Positions 15,224 to 23,831 of a stretch of 27,361 nt of DNA are shown here, in pieces. The translations under genes were made by a program, and so were the position numbers. Origin of the DNA: Acholeplasmatales bacterium (GTDB lineage Bacteria > Bacillota_I > Bacilli_A > Acholeplasmatales > Anaeroplasmataceae). How positions within the stretch are numbered: the stretch's first letter is position 1; each line of letters starts with the position of its first letter. Where the stretch lies: positions 1 through 27,361 of the forward strand of contig JAILPD010000085.1 in assembly GCA_024690445.1 (NCBI GenBank), read 5' to 3'. A model generated the notes under the pieces. It did not search any database and was not told where the DNA came from. It saw only the letters and a program-made list of their open reading frames with translations.

Positions 15224-16165
15224 TTATAATTTTTTAATTATTTCGTCTAATTTATTTATCTCGTATTCAAATACTCTTTTAAATAGAATTTGATTATCCT
15301 TTTTATAAACGATAATTGAATCAGAATCATCAGTATTTACTAAATATACATCATTATATTTTTCTGCTTTATAGTAGTTATTATAATAATTACTATAATA
15401 CTCAAAAGGTTTACTCAAATCATTGGTGCTAATAACCTTAATCTTATCAGATAAAATAAATACTAAATCATCAATCATATCTAATACATTAATTTCATAT
15501 TCTTCTGCGAGTAATATCTTTTTATTATCTGATTTATAAAATAAATCATTTTTCTCATTTTTACCGATAATAAAGTTATCACCCTTAAAGAACACATTTA
15601 ATGTTTCTTCAGTATCAAAACATTCTGTAACACCAAATTTATTAGGATCTAATCTCTTAATTACCTTTGCAGGATTTCCGGCAACTACAGTACATGGTTC
15701 TACATCATGGGTTACTACACTTCCAGCCCCAACAATTGCATTTTCACCTACTGTAACACCAGGTAAAATAATAGCATTAATACCAATCCAAGAATTCTTA
15801 CATAATCTTACAGGTTCCATTACTAAAATATGCCTATCATAATAATCATGATTATTAGTAATTATACTTACACCATAAGCAATTCTTACATCATCTTCAA
15901 TATAAACATCTATACCACACATACATTGGAAATTAGAATTAATTAATACATTATTTCCAATATGTACTAAATCAGAGATGCTTACTAATAAAGGTGATCT
16001 AATACGACAATTTTTACCCATATCAGGAAATAATTCTTTTAAAATTTCATCTTTATTTTCACCAGGTTCTAATTTATTAAATTCATATAAGAGTTTTTCA
16101 GTTTTAGCAATTCTATCTAATCTATCCTGAGTCTTATTTCTAATATCTAATCTTTCACCTTTCAT
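15224..16165 (-). CDS. Left-handed beta-helix acyltransferase (maltose/galactoside acetyltransferase type) with C-terminal extension
   Basis: 313 residues. The first 175 fit the maltose/galactoside/NodL O-acetyltransferase group: hexapeptide repeats (VHIGNNVLIN, VYIEDDVRIA, SWIGINAIILPGVTVGENAIVGAGSVV) and catalytic His106 in TNNHDYYD, ending with AGNPAKVIKRLDP. About 138 further residues follow (176-313), Asp/Tyr/Asn-rich and alternating in a beta-like way (IKVISTNDLS, YNDVYLVNTDD, SIIVYKKDN, ILFKRVFEYE); I recognise no domain. The acceptor is unknown. GGAGGTG lies 4 bases before the ATG. It begins 24 bases after the his operon terminator and has no clear promoter, so it may depend on read-through. 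Confidence 0.82.
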   Translation of the reverse strand: MKGERLDIRNKTQDRLDRIAKTEKLLYEFNKLEPGENKDEILKELFPDMGKNCRIRSPLLVSISDLVHIGNNVLINSNFQCMCGIDVYIEDDVRIAYGVSIITNNHDYYDRHILVMEPVRLCKNSWIGINAIILPGVTVGENAIVGAGSVVTHDVEPCTVVAGNPAKVIKRLDPNKFGVTECFDTEETLNVFFKGDNFIIGKNEKNDLFYKSDNKKILLAEEYEINVLDMIDDLVFILSDKIKVISTNDLSKPFEYYSNYYNNYYKAEKYNDVYLVNTDDSDSIIVYKKDNQILFKRVFEYEINKLDEIIKKL

Positions 16166-16189
16166 AAGCCACCTCCAAAGGTAGTAAAA

Positions 16190-16210
16190 ACCGCTAACTA
16201 GTAGCGGCTA
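16190..16210 (-). terminator. Terminator of the histidine operon
   Basis: On the minus strand AGCCGCTA pairs with TAGCGGTT (one G-U pair) around a 5-base loop, followed by TTTA. It starts 3 bases after the hisIE stop and ends 24 bases before the acyltransferase ATG. The T-run is short, so some read-through is plausible. Confidence 0.75.
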
Positions 16211-16213
16211 TTT

Positions 16214-16861
16214 TTATCTTTTTGATAATTCTTCAAATACATCTTCCCAATCTACGCCTTTATAAGCCATTTCAACAGAAAGATGATAAATTAAATCAGC
16301 GATTTCACCAACGATTTCTTGCTTATTGCCATCCTTACATGCAATAACAGTCTCAGTAGCTTCTTCTCCGACCTTCTTTAAAATCTTATTTTCACCCTTA
16401 GAAATTAAGTAATTAGTATAAGATCCTTCAACTGGATTTTTAATTCTATCCTTAATTGTAGATTGAAGATTAACTAATTCATTATCAGATACTTCACTCT
16501 TTTTTCTATTTGTGATAAATAAATTTTCTTCTTCTAAATCTCTATAAAAACATACTGCATTACCAGTATGACAAGAAATTCCATTTACTTGTTCAACTTG
16601 GAATAATAAAGCATCGCCATCACAATCAATTGAAGCACCCTTTAAGAATTGGAAATTACCAGATTCTTCACCCTTCTTCCAAAGTTTTTGTCTTGATCTA
16701 GAATAATATGTCATTTCTTTAGTATTTAAAGTAATCTCTAAAGCTTCTTTATTCATGTAAGCAACCATTCTAACCTTTTTAGCATGGTAATCCTGAACAA
16801 CACATACTACTAAACCATTATCATCAAATTTAACAGCACTTAAAAATTCTTCCTTTGTCAT
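16214..16861 (-). CDS. hisIE: Bifunctional phosphoribosyl-AMP cyclohydrolase / phosphoribosyl-ATP pyrophosphatase
   Basis: 215 residues, a natural HisI-HisE fusion. The HisI part (about 1-110) has [28 protein letters not shown], the metal site DCDGDALL and GISCHTG. The HisE part (about 120-215) has [21 protein letters not shown] and [10 protein letters not shown]. Together they carry out the second and third steps: hydrolysis of PR-ATP to PR-AMP and ring opening to ProFAR. It is the last gene of the operon and overlaps hisF by 4 bases (ATGA). Confidence 0.97.
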   Translation of the reverse strand: MTKEEFLSAVKFDDNGLVVCVVQDYHAKKVRMVAYMNKEALEITLNTKEMTYYSRSRQKLWKKGEESGNFQFLKGASIDCDGDALLFQVEQVNGISCHTGNAVCFYRDLEEENLFITNRKKSEVSDNELVNLQSTIKDRIKNPVEGSYTNYLISKGENKILKKVGEEATETVIACKDGNKQEIVGEIADLIYHLSVEMAYKGVDWEDVFEELSKR

Positions 16862-17613
16862 AATCTTACACTTACTCCTTTATTCTTTAAATACTCTTTT
16901 AAATCTTTAATTTCTATTTCCTTATAGTGGAATAGTGAAGCTGCTAAGCCAGCACTAGCACCACCCTTAGTAAAGGCATCATAGAAATCTTCCATAGAAC
17001 CTGCACCACCAGATGCGATTACTGGAATATTTACAGCATCAGCTACTAATTTAGTTAAAGTTAGTTCATAACCTTTTTTAACTCCATCTGTATCCATAGA
17101 TGTTAATAATATTTCACCAGCTCCTAAACGTTCAACTTCCTTAGCCCATAGAACTGCATTTTTGCCAGTTGGAATTCTTCCACCATGGATATATACCTCA
17201 TAGAATGTTCCATTCCATTTAGCGTCAATCGCAACTACAATACATTGATTTCCATATTTTTTAGCACCTTCACTAATAAGCTTTGGTGTTTTAACAGCGG
17301 CTGAATTAATAGATACCTTATCCGCACCTGCCATTAAAATATTATGAATATCTTCAATCGTATTGATACCACCACCTACTGTTAAAGGTATAAATACCTT
17401 TTTAGCGGTGTTTTTAACAACATCGATAATTATTCCACGTTTCTCATGAGAAGCTGTTATATCCAAAAAAACGACCTCATCAGCGCCACTTTTAGAATAT
17501 CCCTCAGCTATTTCAACAGGGTCACCAGCATCTCTTAAACCTAAGAAATTGACACCCTTAACAACTCTTCCTTCCTTAACATCAAGGCAAGGAATTATTC
17601 TTTTACATAGCAT
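16858..17613 (-). CDS. hisF: Imidazole glycerol phosphate synthase subunit HisF (cyclase)
   Basis: 251 residues, a (beta/alpha)8 barrel. The catalytic IPCLDV (Asp10) and VVAIDAKW (second Asp near 130) are present, as are the phosphate-binding segments [10 protein letters not shown] and [12 protein letters not shown]. With HisH it turns PRFAR and ammonia into imidazole glycerol phosphate and AICAR. It lies 16 bases after hisA, the largest gap in the operon, and carries its own GGGAGGT ribosome site there. Confidence 0.97.
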   Translation of the reverse strand: MLCKRIIPCLDVKEGRVVKGVNFLGLRDAGDPVEIAEGYSKSGADEVVFLDITASHEKRGIIIDVVKNTAKKVFIPLTVGGGINTIEDIHNILMAGADKVSINSAAVKTPKLISEGAKKYGNQCIVVAIDAKWNGTFYEVYIHGGRIPTGKNAVLWAKEVERLGAGEILLTSMDTDGVKKGYELTLTKLVADAVNIPVIASGGAGSMEDFYDAFTKGGASAGLAASLFHYKEIEIKDLKEYLKNKGVSVRL

Positions 17614-17629
17614 AATTGACCTCCCTCAA

Positions 17630-18337
17630 TTATTTTTCAAACCTTAAAATTGCGTCCTTCAAATCAATATTACCATTATAAATTGATTTACCTAAAATAA
17701 TACCTTGACAACCAATTTCTTCTGCAATTTTTATATCATCTAATGATTTAGCACCACCAGAAGCTATAATATCAAGGCCAGTTTCTACCATTTTTTTAGT
17801 TGATTCAACACTTATACCAGCTAAAGTACCATCTCTTGCAATATCAGTAAATATTATTGTTTTAACACCAATCTTTTTTAATTTATTTGCAAAATCAGTA
17901 GCTTCAATATCAGATGTATTTAACCAACCATGAGTGGCAACCATCATATTTTTACAATCAATACCAACTACTATTCTATCACTACCATATTTATCAATAG
18001 CTTCTTTAACAAAATCTAAATTTAAGGCACTAGAGCCTAAAATTACTCTTTTAATACCAATAGATAATAAAGTATCAATTTGTTCTAGGCTTCTAATACC
18101 TCCGCCTAATTCAGCTTCAATACCAGTAGATAAAATAGCTTTAACGGCATCTAAATTCTTAAATCCTCCATCCTTAGCACCATCTAGGTCAACTAAATGT
18201 AAGAATGTAGCACCCATGCTTTGCCATTTTAAAGCTTGAGTTTTAGGATCACCATAATCAGTAACTTGATTGTAATCACCCCTATATAATCTAACTGCCT
18301 TACCATCATGTAAATCAATTGCAGGATATAATTTCAT
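17630..18337 (-). CDS. hisA: ProFAR isomerase HisA
   Basis: 235 residues. A barrel enzyme with the YPAIDLHDGKAVRL start (Asp8), LVDLDGAKDG, ELGGGIRS, a second catalytic Asp in FTDIARDGTLAG, and IASGGAKSLDD. It isomerises ProFAR to PRFAR. Slightly short compared with the typical 240-245, with no motif missing. The start overlaps the hisH stop by one base (TAATG). Confidence 0.96.
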   Translation of the reverse strand: MKLYPAIDLHDGKAVRLYRGDYNQVTDYGDPKTQALKWQSMGATFLHLVDLDGAKDGGFKNLDAVKAILSTGIEAELGGGIRSLEQIDTLLSIGIKRVILGSSALNLDFVKEAIDKYGSDRIVVGIDCKNMMVATHGWLNTSDIEATDFANKLKKIGVKTIIFTDIARDGTLAGISVESTKKMVETGLDIIASGGAKSLDDIKIAEEIGCQGIILGKSIYNGNIDLKDAILRFEK

Positions 18338-18942
18338 TATAATTCTCCAAAATTTTTCAATATTTTAAGACCAACCTCACCTGATTTTTCAGGATGAAAT
18401 TGAGTAGCGAATAAATTACCTCTTTGAACTGCACATGTATATTTAACATTTGCATATTCTGTATAAGCAATAGTATCCTCTTCATTCTTTGTTACATAAT
18501 ATGAATGTACAAAATAGAAATCCTTACCATCAATACCCTTTAAAAGTGGATTATCCTTTGTTACATGAACCTGATTCCAACCCATTTGAGGAATCTTAAA
18601 TTCACCATTATTAGAATCGAATTTAACTACCTCACCCTTTAAAATTCCAAGTCCATCATGAATACCATATTCATAATCCTTTTCAAATAGCATTTGCATA
18701 CCTACACAAATACCTAAAATAGGTGTATTCTTCTTTATCAATTCTTTAATAACTAAATCAAAGCCATACTTCTTAAATGTGTTAATCGCATCAGAAAATG
18801 CACCAACACCAGGTAGGATTACCTTATCTGCATTCAATATAATATCTTTATCACTCGTAATAACGGATTCAAATCCTAAGTAATCAAAGGCATTTTTTAC
18901 ACTACCTAGATTACCTATACCATAATCCATAATAGCAATCAT
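18337..18942 (-). CDS. hisH: Imidazole glycerol phosphate synthase subunit HisH (glutaminase)
   Basis: 201 residues. A class I glutamine amidotransferase: MDYGIGNLGSV start, nucleophile Cys in LGICVGMQMLF (about residue 79), and the His-Glu pair in FATQFHPEKSG. It releases ammonia from glutamine for HisF. One base separates it from hisB, and it overlaps hisA by one base. Confidence 0.97.
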   Translation of the reverse strand: MIAIMDYGIGNLGSVKNAFDYLGFESVITSDKDIILNADKVILPGVGAFSDAINTFKKYGFDLVIKELIKKNTPILGICVGMQMLFEKDYEYGIHDGLGILKGEVVKFDSNNGEFKIPQMGWNQVHVTKDNPLLKGIDGKDFYFVHSYYVTKNEEDTIAYTEYANVKYTCAVQRGNLFATQFHPEKSGEVGLKILKNFGEL

Positions 18943-18943
18943 A

Positions 18944-19528
18944 TTAAATAACTCCCTTAGTAGATAAGCTTCCCTTTAAATTAGGATTTTGAGCAATTGC
19001 CTCTCTAATACATCTTGCTAGAGATTTAAACATTGCCTCAATAATGTGGTGAGCATTATCTCCTCTTAAAATTACAAAATGTAAATTCATCTTTGCGTTA
19101 TCAGCAAAGCTTCTAAAGAATTCATCAGTAGTTTCAGTTTCAAAATCACCACATTTAGGTGTATCAAATTTAGCATTTGATTCATAATAGCTTCTACCAC
19201 ATAAATCAATTGCACATAATACTAATGCATCATCCATAGCCATTGTAAATGAAGCATATCTATTAATACCATCTTTAGATGATAATGCTTTATCAAAAGC
19301 ATCTCCAAGGACAATACCGCAGTCTTCTACAGAGTGATGGGTATCAACATTTAAATCACCCTTACAAGTTAATTCAATATCCATAAAAGAGTGCTTAGCT
19401 AAAGTATTAAGCATATGATCAAAAAATCCAATTCCAGAATTTAATACTGCTTTACCTTCACCATCAAGATTTAATTTAACCTGAATATCAGTTTCTTTAG
19501 TTTTTCTATTTACTTCTGATTTACGCAT
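18944..19528 (-). CDS. hisB: Imidazoleglycerol-phosphate dehydratase
   Basis: 194 residues, the monofunctional dehydratase without the phosphatase domain found in E. coli HisB. The metal-binding motifs are complete: FFDHML, DTHHSVED, and HHIIEAMFKSLARC near the C-terminus. It converts imidazole glycerol phosphate to imidazole acetol phosphate. Its start overlaps the hisC stop by 8 bases, with GAGGTGA as ribosome site within hisC. Confidence 0.97.
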   Translation of the reverse strand: MRKSEVNRKTKETDIQVKLNLDGEGKAVLNSGIGFFDHMLNTLAKHSFMDIELTCKGDLNVDTHHSVEDCGIVLGDAFDKALSSKDGINRYASFTMAMDDALVLCAIDLCGRSYYESNAKFDTPKCGDFETETTDEFFRSFADNAKMNLHFVILRGDNAHHIIEAMFKSLARCIREAIAQNPNLKGSLSTKGVI

Positions 19529-20543
19529 TTTTGATCACCTCTAATAATTTATCATTTTCTTTTATAGAGCCTATAGTAATTCTATAAACTCCACTTTTAA
19601 ACTTTCTAATATAAATCTTATTATTTAATAATAAGTCATTATATTTATCATCCATTAAGACATAAATGAAATTAGCTTCACTATTATAAACATTAAAGCC
19701 TAATTTCTTTAATTCCTTATATAATCTTTCTCTTTCAGTTTTAATTAATTCTATTTGCTTTTTATATTCACTAAAATTAGAAATAGCTATTTTAGCAGCA
19801 AGTTGAGAAAAAGTTGTAACACTATAAGGCGCCTTAACAGCATTAATCATATCAATATTATCTCTATTTGAAATAGCATAGCCACATCTAATAGATGGAA
19901 GTGCCATTGCTTTAGAGAAAGTTTTAAATGTAATAACATTATCGTATTCAAGTGCAATCTTACAATAATCCTTTTTAGCAAAATCAATATACGCTAAATC
20001 TAATAAGATTAAAGCATCAGTAGATTCAATAATTCTTCTTACATCAGCCTCTTCAATATATTGTCCTGTTGGATTATTAGGAGTACAAATTAATACTAAT
20101 TTAGGATTATGCTTCTTAATTTCTTCTATCATTGTATCAATAGAAAAAATCATATTAGAATCACCATAAACTGGTATATATTCACCACCTACTAATTCAG
20201 TAAATACTTTATACATTGAAAATGATGGTGAAAAGCCTAATACCTTATCACCTTTATCAATTACACATCTAAATACGACATCTAATAATTCATCTGAACC
20301 AACACCACAAGTAATACACTCTGGATCAATTCCATAGTGCTTACCAATAGCCTTATTTAATTCAACCTCATCCATATCAGGATATCTATTATATTCGATA
20401 TCTAAAGAAACCTTCTTAATTTCCTCTAATACTTTAAGAGGAGGTTTATAAGGAGATTCATTTGCGTTTAGGATAATACCATCAGTTATTAATCCTGAAT
20501 GATATGGAACCATTTTCGCAAAGCTTTTTTTCATGTACTTCAT
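19521..20543 (-). CDS. hisC: Histidinol-phosphate aminotransferase
   Basis: 340 residues, fold-type I PLP enzyme. The PLP lysine is Lys211 in TFSKAMALPSIRCGY; other family segments include LNANESPY, YPDMDEVELNKAI, PNNPTG and VYRITIGS. It transfers an amino group from glutamate to imidazole acetol phosphate. Two in-frame ATGs lie three codons apart; I keep the first (20543), 11 bases behind GGAG. It is 5 bases after hisD. Confidence 0.95.
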   Translation of the reverse strand: MKYMKKSFAKMVPYHSGLITDGIILNANESPYKPPLKVLEEIKKVSLDIEYNRYPDMDEVELNKAIGKHYGIDPECITCGVGSDELLDVVFRCVIDKGDKVLGFSPSFSMYKVFTELVGGEYIPVYGDSNMIFSIDTMIEEIKKHNPKLVLICTPNNPTGQYIEEADVRRIIESTDALILLDLAYIDFAKKDYCKIALEYDNVITFKTFSKAMALPSIRCGYAISNRDNIDMINAVKAPYSVTTFSQLAAKIAISNFSEYKKQIELIKTERERLYKELKKLGFNVYNSEANFIYVLMDDKYNDLLLNNKIYIRKFKSGVYRITIGSIKENDKLLEVIKNA

Positions 20544-20548
20544 AAAAG

Positions 20549-21838
20549 CTATTTCTCCTTTCTGATTCTTGCAGATAGGGCATGCATCTCAAGGCTTTCT
20601 TCTTTAGCGAATGTATCTACATCATCTAATAGTTTTAAAGCAGTTTCCTTATTAAATTCAATTAATGATGTCTTTTTAATAAAATCATCTACACCAAGAG
20701 GTGAGAAATATCTAGCTGTACCACATGTAGGAAGTACATGGTTAGGACCAGCCATATAATCGCCATAAGCCTCAGCTGTATAATGACCAATAAATATAGC
20801 ACCAGCATTATCAATCTTATTTACATAATCTCTTGCATTATCAAGAGCTAACTCTAAGTGTTCTGGAGCTAATCTATTTGTATATTTAATAGCTTCATCT
20901 ATATTATCACAAACAATAATCTTAGATGTCTTTGTTAAAGATGAATCTAAAATTTCTTGTCTTTTTGATTCATTATAGAATTTAATAACATTCTTCTTTA
21001 CCTCTTCAGCTACCTTTAAATCAGTAATGAATAATGTTGAAGATGCCATAGGGTCATGCTCTGCTTGTGCTAATAAGTCAGCAGCAACAAAGTCAGGGTG
21101 TGCACTCTTATCAGCAATTACACAAACCTCACTTGGACCTGCGATTGAATCAATACCACAAAGTCCATATACTTCTCTTTTTGCTAATGCTACAAAGATA
21201 TTACCAGGTCCTACAATCTTATCTACTCTTTCAATAGATTCAGTACCATAAGCCAATGCGGCAATAGCTTGTGCACCACCAATAGTATATAAATGATCAA
21301 CCTCACATACATATGCAGCAGCTAATACTAATGGATTAATATAGCCCTTAACTGCAGGTGTAACCATTATTACTTCTTTAACACCAGCAACCTTTGCAGG
21401 TAAAATATTCATTAAAACACTTGATGGATAAGCAGCCTTTCCACCTGGTACATATACACCAACTCTTTTTAGCGGTGTTATCTTTTGACCAAGTTTAGCA
21501 CCAATAGAGTCTTCATATTCCCATGTTTCACGCTTTTGATGCTCATGATAAGAATAAACTCTTTCTTTACTTCTTAATAACACTCTTTTGATATCACTAT
21601 GTAAACCATCGAATGCCTTCTTTTGTTCATCCTTAGATACTTCCATTGTTCGAACAGAAAAATCTGGATTATCAAATTTTTTAGTATATTTCTCAAGTGC
21701 TAAATCACCATTTTCTGCAACGTCTGCAACAATTGCCTTAACAGTGTTTGAATATTCACCAGAATTTAGTGATCCTCTTTTGTTTAGAACTTCGAAATAT
21801 TTTTCAATATCATTCTTATCACGTATAATCTCGATCAT
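20549..21838 (-). CDS. hisD: Histidinol dehydrogenase
   Basis: 429 residues, the normal size. Family segments: PLKRVGVYVPGGKAAYPSSVLM, GGAQAIAALAYGTESI, VGPGNIFVALAKREVYG, IAGPSEVCVIADKSA, LLAQAEHDPMASS and the zinc/catalytic region PEHLELALD with GPNHVLPT. It oxidises histidinol to histidine in two NAD-dependent steps, the last of the pathway. Five bases separate it from hisG and from hisC. Confidence 0.97.
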   Translation of the reverse strand: MIEIIRDKNDIEKYFEVLNKRGSLNSGEYSNTVKAIVADVAENGDLALEKYTKKFDNPDFSVRTMEVSKDEQKKAFDGLHSDIKRVLLRSKERVYSYHEHQKRETWEYEDSIGAKLGQKITPLKRVGVYVPGGKAAYPSSVLMNILPAKVAGVKEVIMVTPAVKGYINPLVLAAAYVCEVDHLYTIGGAQAIAALAYGTESIERVDKIVGPGNIFVALAKREVYGLCGIDSIAGPSEVCVIADKSAHPDFVAADLLAQAEHDPMASSTLFITDLKVAEEVKKNVIKFYNESKRQEILDSSLTKTSKIIVCDNIDEAIKYTNRLAPEHLELALDNARDYVNKIDNAGAIFIGHYTAEAYGDYMAGPNHVLPTCGTARYFSPLGVDDFIKKTSLIEFNKETALKLLDDVDTFAKEESLEMHALSARIRKEK

Positions 21839-21843
21839 ATTTT

Positions 21844-22467
21844 TTACTCCTTTACTAATTTTTCAAAACCTTTTATTAATTCAGAAATCTCATCATACTT
21901 AGTTTTTAAACTTGCGTTATTAGCAACTAGTCTTGCTGATAAATCATGAATTACTTCTTTTACCTCAAGTCCATTTTCTTTTAATGTTCTACCTGATTCA
22001 ACGATATCAACAATTACATCACTTAAACCAGATACGGGTCCTAATTCTACAGAACCATTTAATTTAATGATTGTTGTGTTTTGATCAATTGAATCAAAAT
22101 ATTCTTTAGCAATATGAGGGTATTTTGTAGCTACCCTTAAATTACTAATATACTTATATTTATCTCCATCAGATACTTTACCACAAACACACATACGACA
22201 TTTACCAAAGCCTAAATCTAAAACTTGGGTAATATCTCTATTTTCTTCTAATACAGTATCTTTTCCTACAACACCTAAGTCAGCAACGCCTGAATCTACA
22301 AATGTAGGAACATCTGATGGTTTAGCTAAATAGAATCTATAATTTCCAGATTCTATTACTAATCTTCTATCATCATCTTCAATTGCTAAATCACACAGAT
22401 TTAGCTTTCTTAGCATATCTAAAATCTTATCAGCTAATCTACCCTTAGAAAGTGCAAATGTTAACAT
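21844..22467 (-). CDS. hisG: ATP phosphoribosyltransferase, short form
   Basis: 207 residues, the short catalytic form that lacks the C-terminal regulatory domain and needs HisZ. Motifs: LTFALSKGRL start, SDVPTFVDSGVADLGVVGKD and the PRPP loop region VDIVESGRTLKENGL. It begins the pathway by joining ATP and PRPP. One base separates it from hisZ, in agreement with an octameric HisZ-HisG complex that senses histidine. Confidence 0.97.
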   Translation of the reverse strand: MLTFALSKGRLADKILDMLRKLNLCDLAIEDDDRRLVIESGNYRFYLAKPSDVPTFVDSGVADLGVVGKDTVLEENRDITQVLDLGFGKCRMCVCGKVSDGDKYKYISNLRVATKYPHIAKEYFDSIDQNTTIIKLNGSVELGPVSGLSDVIVDIVESGRTLKENGLEVKEVIHDLSARLVANNASLKTKYDEISELIKGFEKLVKE

Positions 22468-22468
22468 A

Positions 22469-23659
22469 TTAGCATACCTCCTTTAGAGTATAATCATTTT
22501 CTGTATAAGTTATAACTTTAGTAAATCCATGATCTTTAGCATATTTTAATGCCTTATCTAAATCATCAAGTACAACAAGTGAAACAATTACTCCTTCACT
22601 TCTTAACTTTTCATTACCCTTAATTACTCTTGCAAATAACTTACCACCTTGATAAGCTAAATACTTTTCTTGCTTAATATCAATTAGGTTATTAGAAAGT
22701 ACATATAAAGATAAAACATCAATATCTAAACCAAAACCACAGTTAGGTAAATCTTTTCCATATTCTTTAAATAAAGAATTACATCTACCACCTTCAACAA
22801 CTGCCTTAGTTACATTATCAACGAAGATCTTAAAGATAATACCAGTATAATATTCTGCATAAGAATAAATTGAGAAGTCAAAGATAATACTTTTAACATC
22901 TAATTCTTCAAGTGCTAAATAAATCTTCTTTAAATAATCTAATACTTGATAAGACTTAGTACCTTCTAATTTCTTCATAAGCTTTTCTATATAGCTTAAT
23001 TTTCCACCTCTCATCATTAAATCAATAATGAATGATGCCTTATCACTATCTAGATTATTACTTAATATCTCTCTTAATGTAATGTAATCCTTATTTTGAA
23101 TAGATAAATAAATATTATTTTGGATTTCTTTACTAATCTTAAAATCATCACATAAAGTCTCTAAGAATAATGAAGAACCTATATTAATTGTAAATTTCTT
23201 GCAGTTACAATTTAATAAGGCCTTATTAGCTAAATATATTACAGATACATCTGATTCCATTGAATCCTCACCAATTAATTCTACACCAGCCTGTAAGAAC
23301 TGGTGGTCCTTTCCTTGGTAAAGTCTAGGATATCTATAAGTATCCTGAGAATAACAATATTTTAATGTGCCAGGCTTTAATGAATTATTTGTAGAAACAA
23401 ATCTAGCAACAGATGATGTCATATCATTTCTTAAAGATAATACTTCACCTTGTCTATTAATTAGGTTATATAAATCTGGTTTTTGAGAACCACCTAATGA
23501 ATATACATCTAAATATTCTAAACCTGGAGTTTTAATCATTTCATAACCAAATGAAGTAAAGGTATTTAATACTATATCTTCTACTTTTTTAGTAACAATA
23601 ATAGTATCACCATAAACATCTTTAAATCCATCTGATACATGAAGCTTATAATTCTTCAT
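22469..23659 (-). CDS. hisZ: ATP phosphoribosyltransferase regulatory subunit HisZ
   Basis: 396 residues, similar to the catalytic core of histidyl-tRNA synthetase. Class II motif 2 region is seen as LRNDMTSSVARF and CYSQDTYRYPRLYQGKDHQFLQ in part; a YTGIIF segment corresponds to the histidine A loop. Placement directly before a short hisG decides for HisZ over HisRS. HisZ carries the histidine feedback site. An in-frame GTG at 23668 lies too close to GGGAA to be used; the ATG at 23659 is 10 bases from it. Confidence 0.93.
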   Translation of the reverse strand: MKNYKLHVSDGFKDVYGDTIIVTKKVEDIVLNTFTSFGYEMIKTPGLEYLDVYSLGGSQKPDLYNLINRQGEVLSLRNDMTSSVARFVSTNNSLKPGTLKYCYSQDTYRYPRLYQGKDHQFLQAGVELIGEDSMESDVSVIYLANKALLNCNCKKFTINIGSSLFLETLCDDFKISKEIQNNIYLSIQNKDYITLREILSNNLDSDKASFIIDLMMRGGKLSYIEKLMKKLEGTKSYQVLDYLKKIYLALEELDVKSIIFDFSIYSYAEYYTGIIFKIFVDNVTKAVVEGGRCNSLFKEYGKDLPNCGFGLDIDVLSLYVLSNNLIDIKQEKYLAYQGGKLFARVIKGNEKLRSEGVIVSLVVLDDLDKALKYAKDHGFTKVITYTENDYTLKEVC

Positions 23660-23678
23660 TGTCGTCACTTCCCTTTTT

Positions 23679-23700
23679 CTATTATTTTAAAAAATAATAG
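23679..23700. repeat. 10-base inverted repeat in the his leader
   Basis: CTATTATTTT, two bases, AAAATAATAG: perfect arms. It lies between the -10 box of the his promoter and the hisZ ribosome site, at or just after the predicted start of transcription. It could be a 5'-terminal hairpin on the mRNA or a repressor site. Confidence 0.6.
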
Positions 23701-23707
23701 TTATTTT

Positions 23708-23716
23708 ATTCTAACA
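23708..23716 (-). promoter_or_regulatory. Extended -10 promoter of the histidine operon
   Basis: On the minus strand TGTTAGAAT gives an extended -10 (TGnTAGAAT). No good -35 is present at 17 bases. A start near 23701 would leave a leader of about 40 bases, too short for a T-box. Confidence 0.55.
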
Positions 23717-23796
23717 TAAATCGAAATAAAATACCATAAAAGACTGAAATTAATGAATTTTTAATTAAAGATTTTGAAAAAAAGTATGAAATATTA

Positions 23797-23805
23797 TGCT
23801 ATAAT
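23797..23805 (+). promoter_or_regulatory. Extended -10 promoter of the lipoprotein protease gene
   Basis: TGCTATAAT matches the extended -10 consensus exactly. A TTGAAA stands 20 bases upstream, too far for a normal -35. The start would be near 23812, about 20 bases before the ATG at 23832. It is divergent from the his promoter, with about 80 bases between the two -10 boxes. Confidence 0.65.
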
Positions 23806-23831
23806 CTTGTTAAAGAAATGGTAGTGATAAA

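Noticed and set aside
17934..18239. Plus-strand frame of 101 codons opposite hisA
   Set aside because: Shadow frame over a clear hisA; no ribosome site.
20499..21902. Several plus-strand frames opposite hisC, hisD and hisG
   Set aside because: All overlap confidently assigned his genes and lack start signals.
22469..23659. hisZ as a histidyl-tRNA synthetase gene
   Set aside because: Class II HisRS-like sequence, but it is one base from a short-form hisG that requires HisZ.
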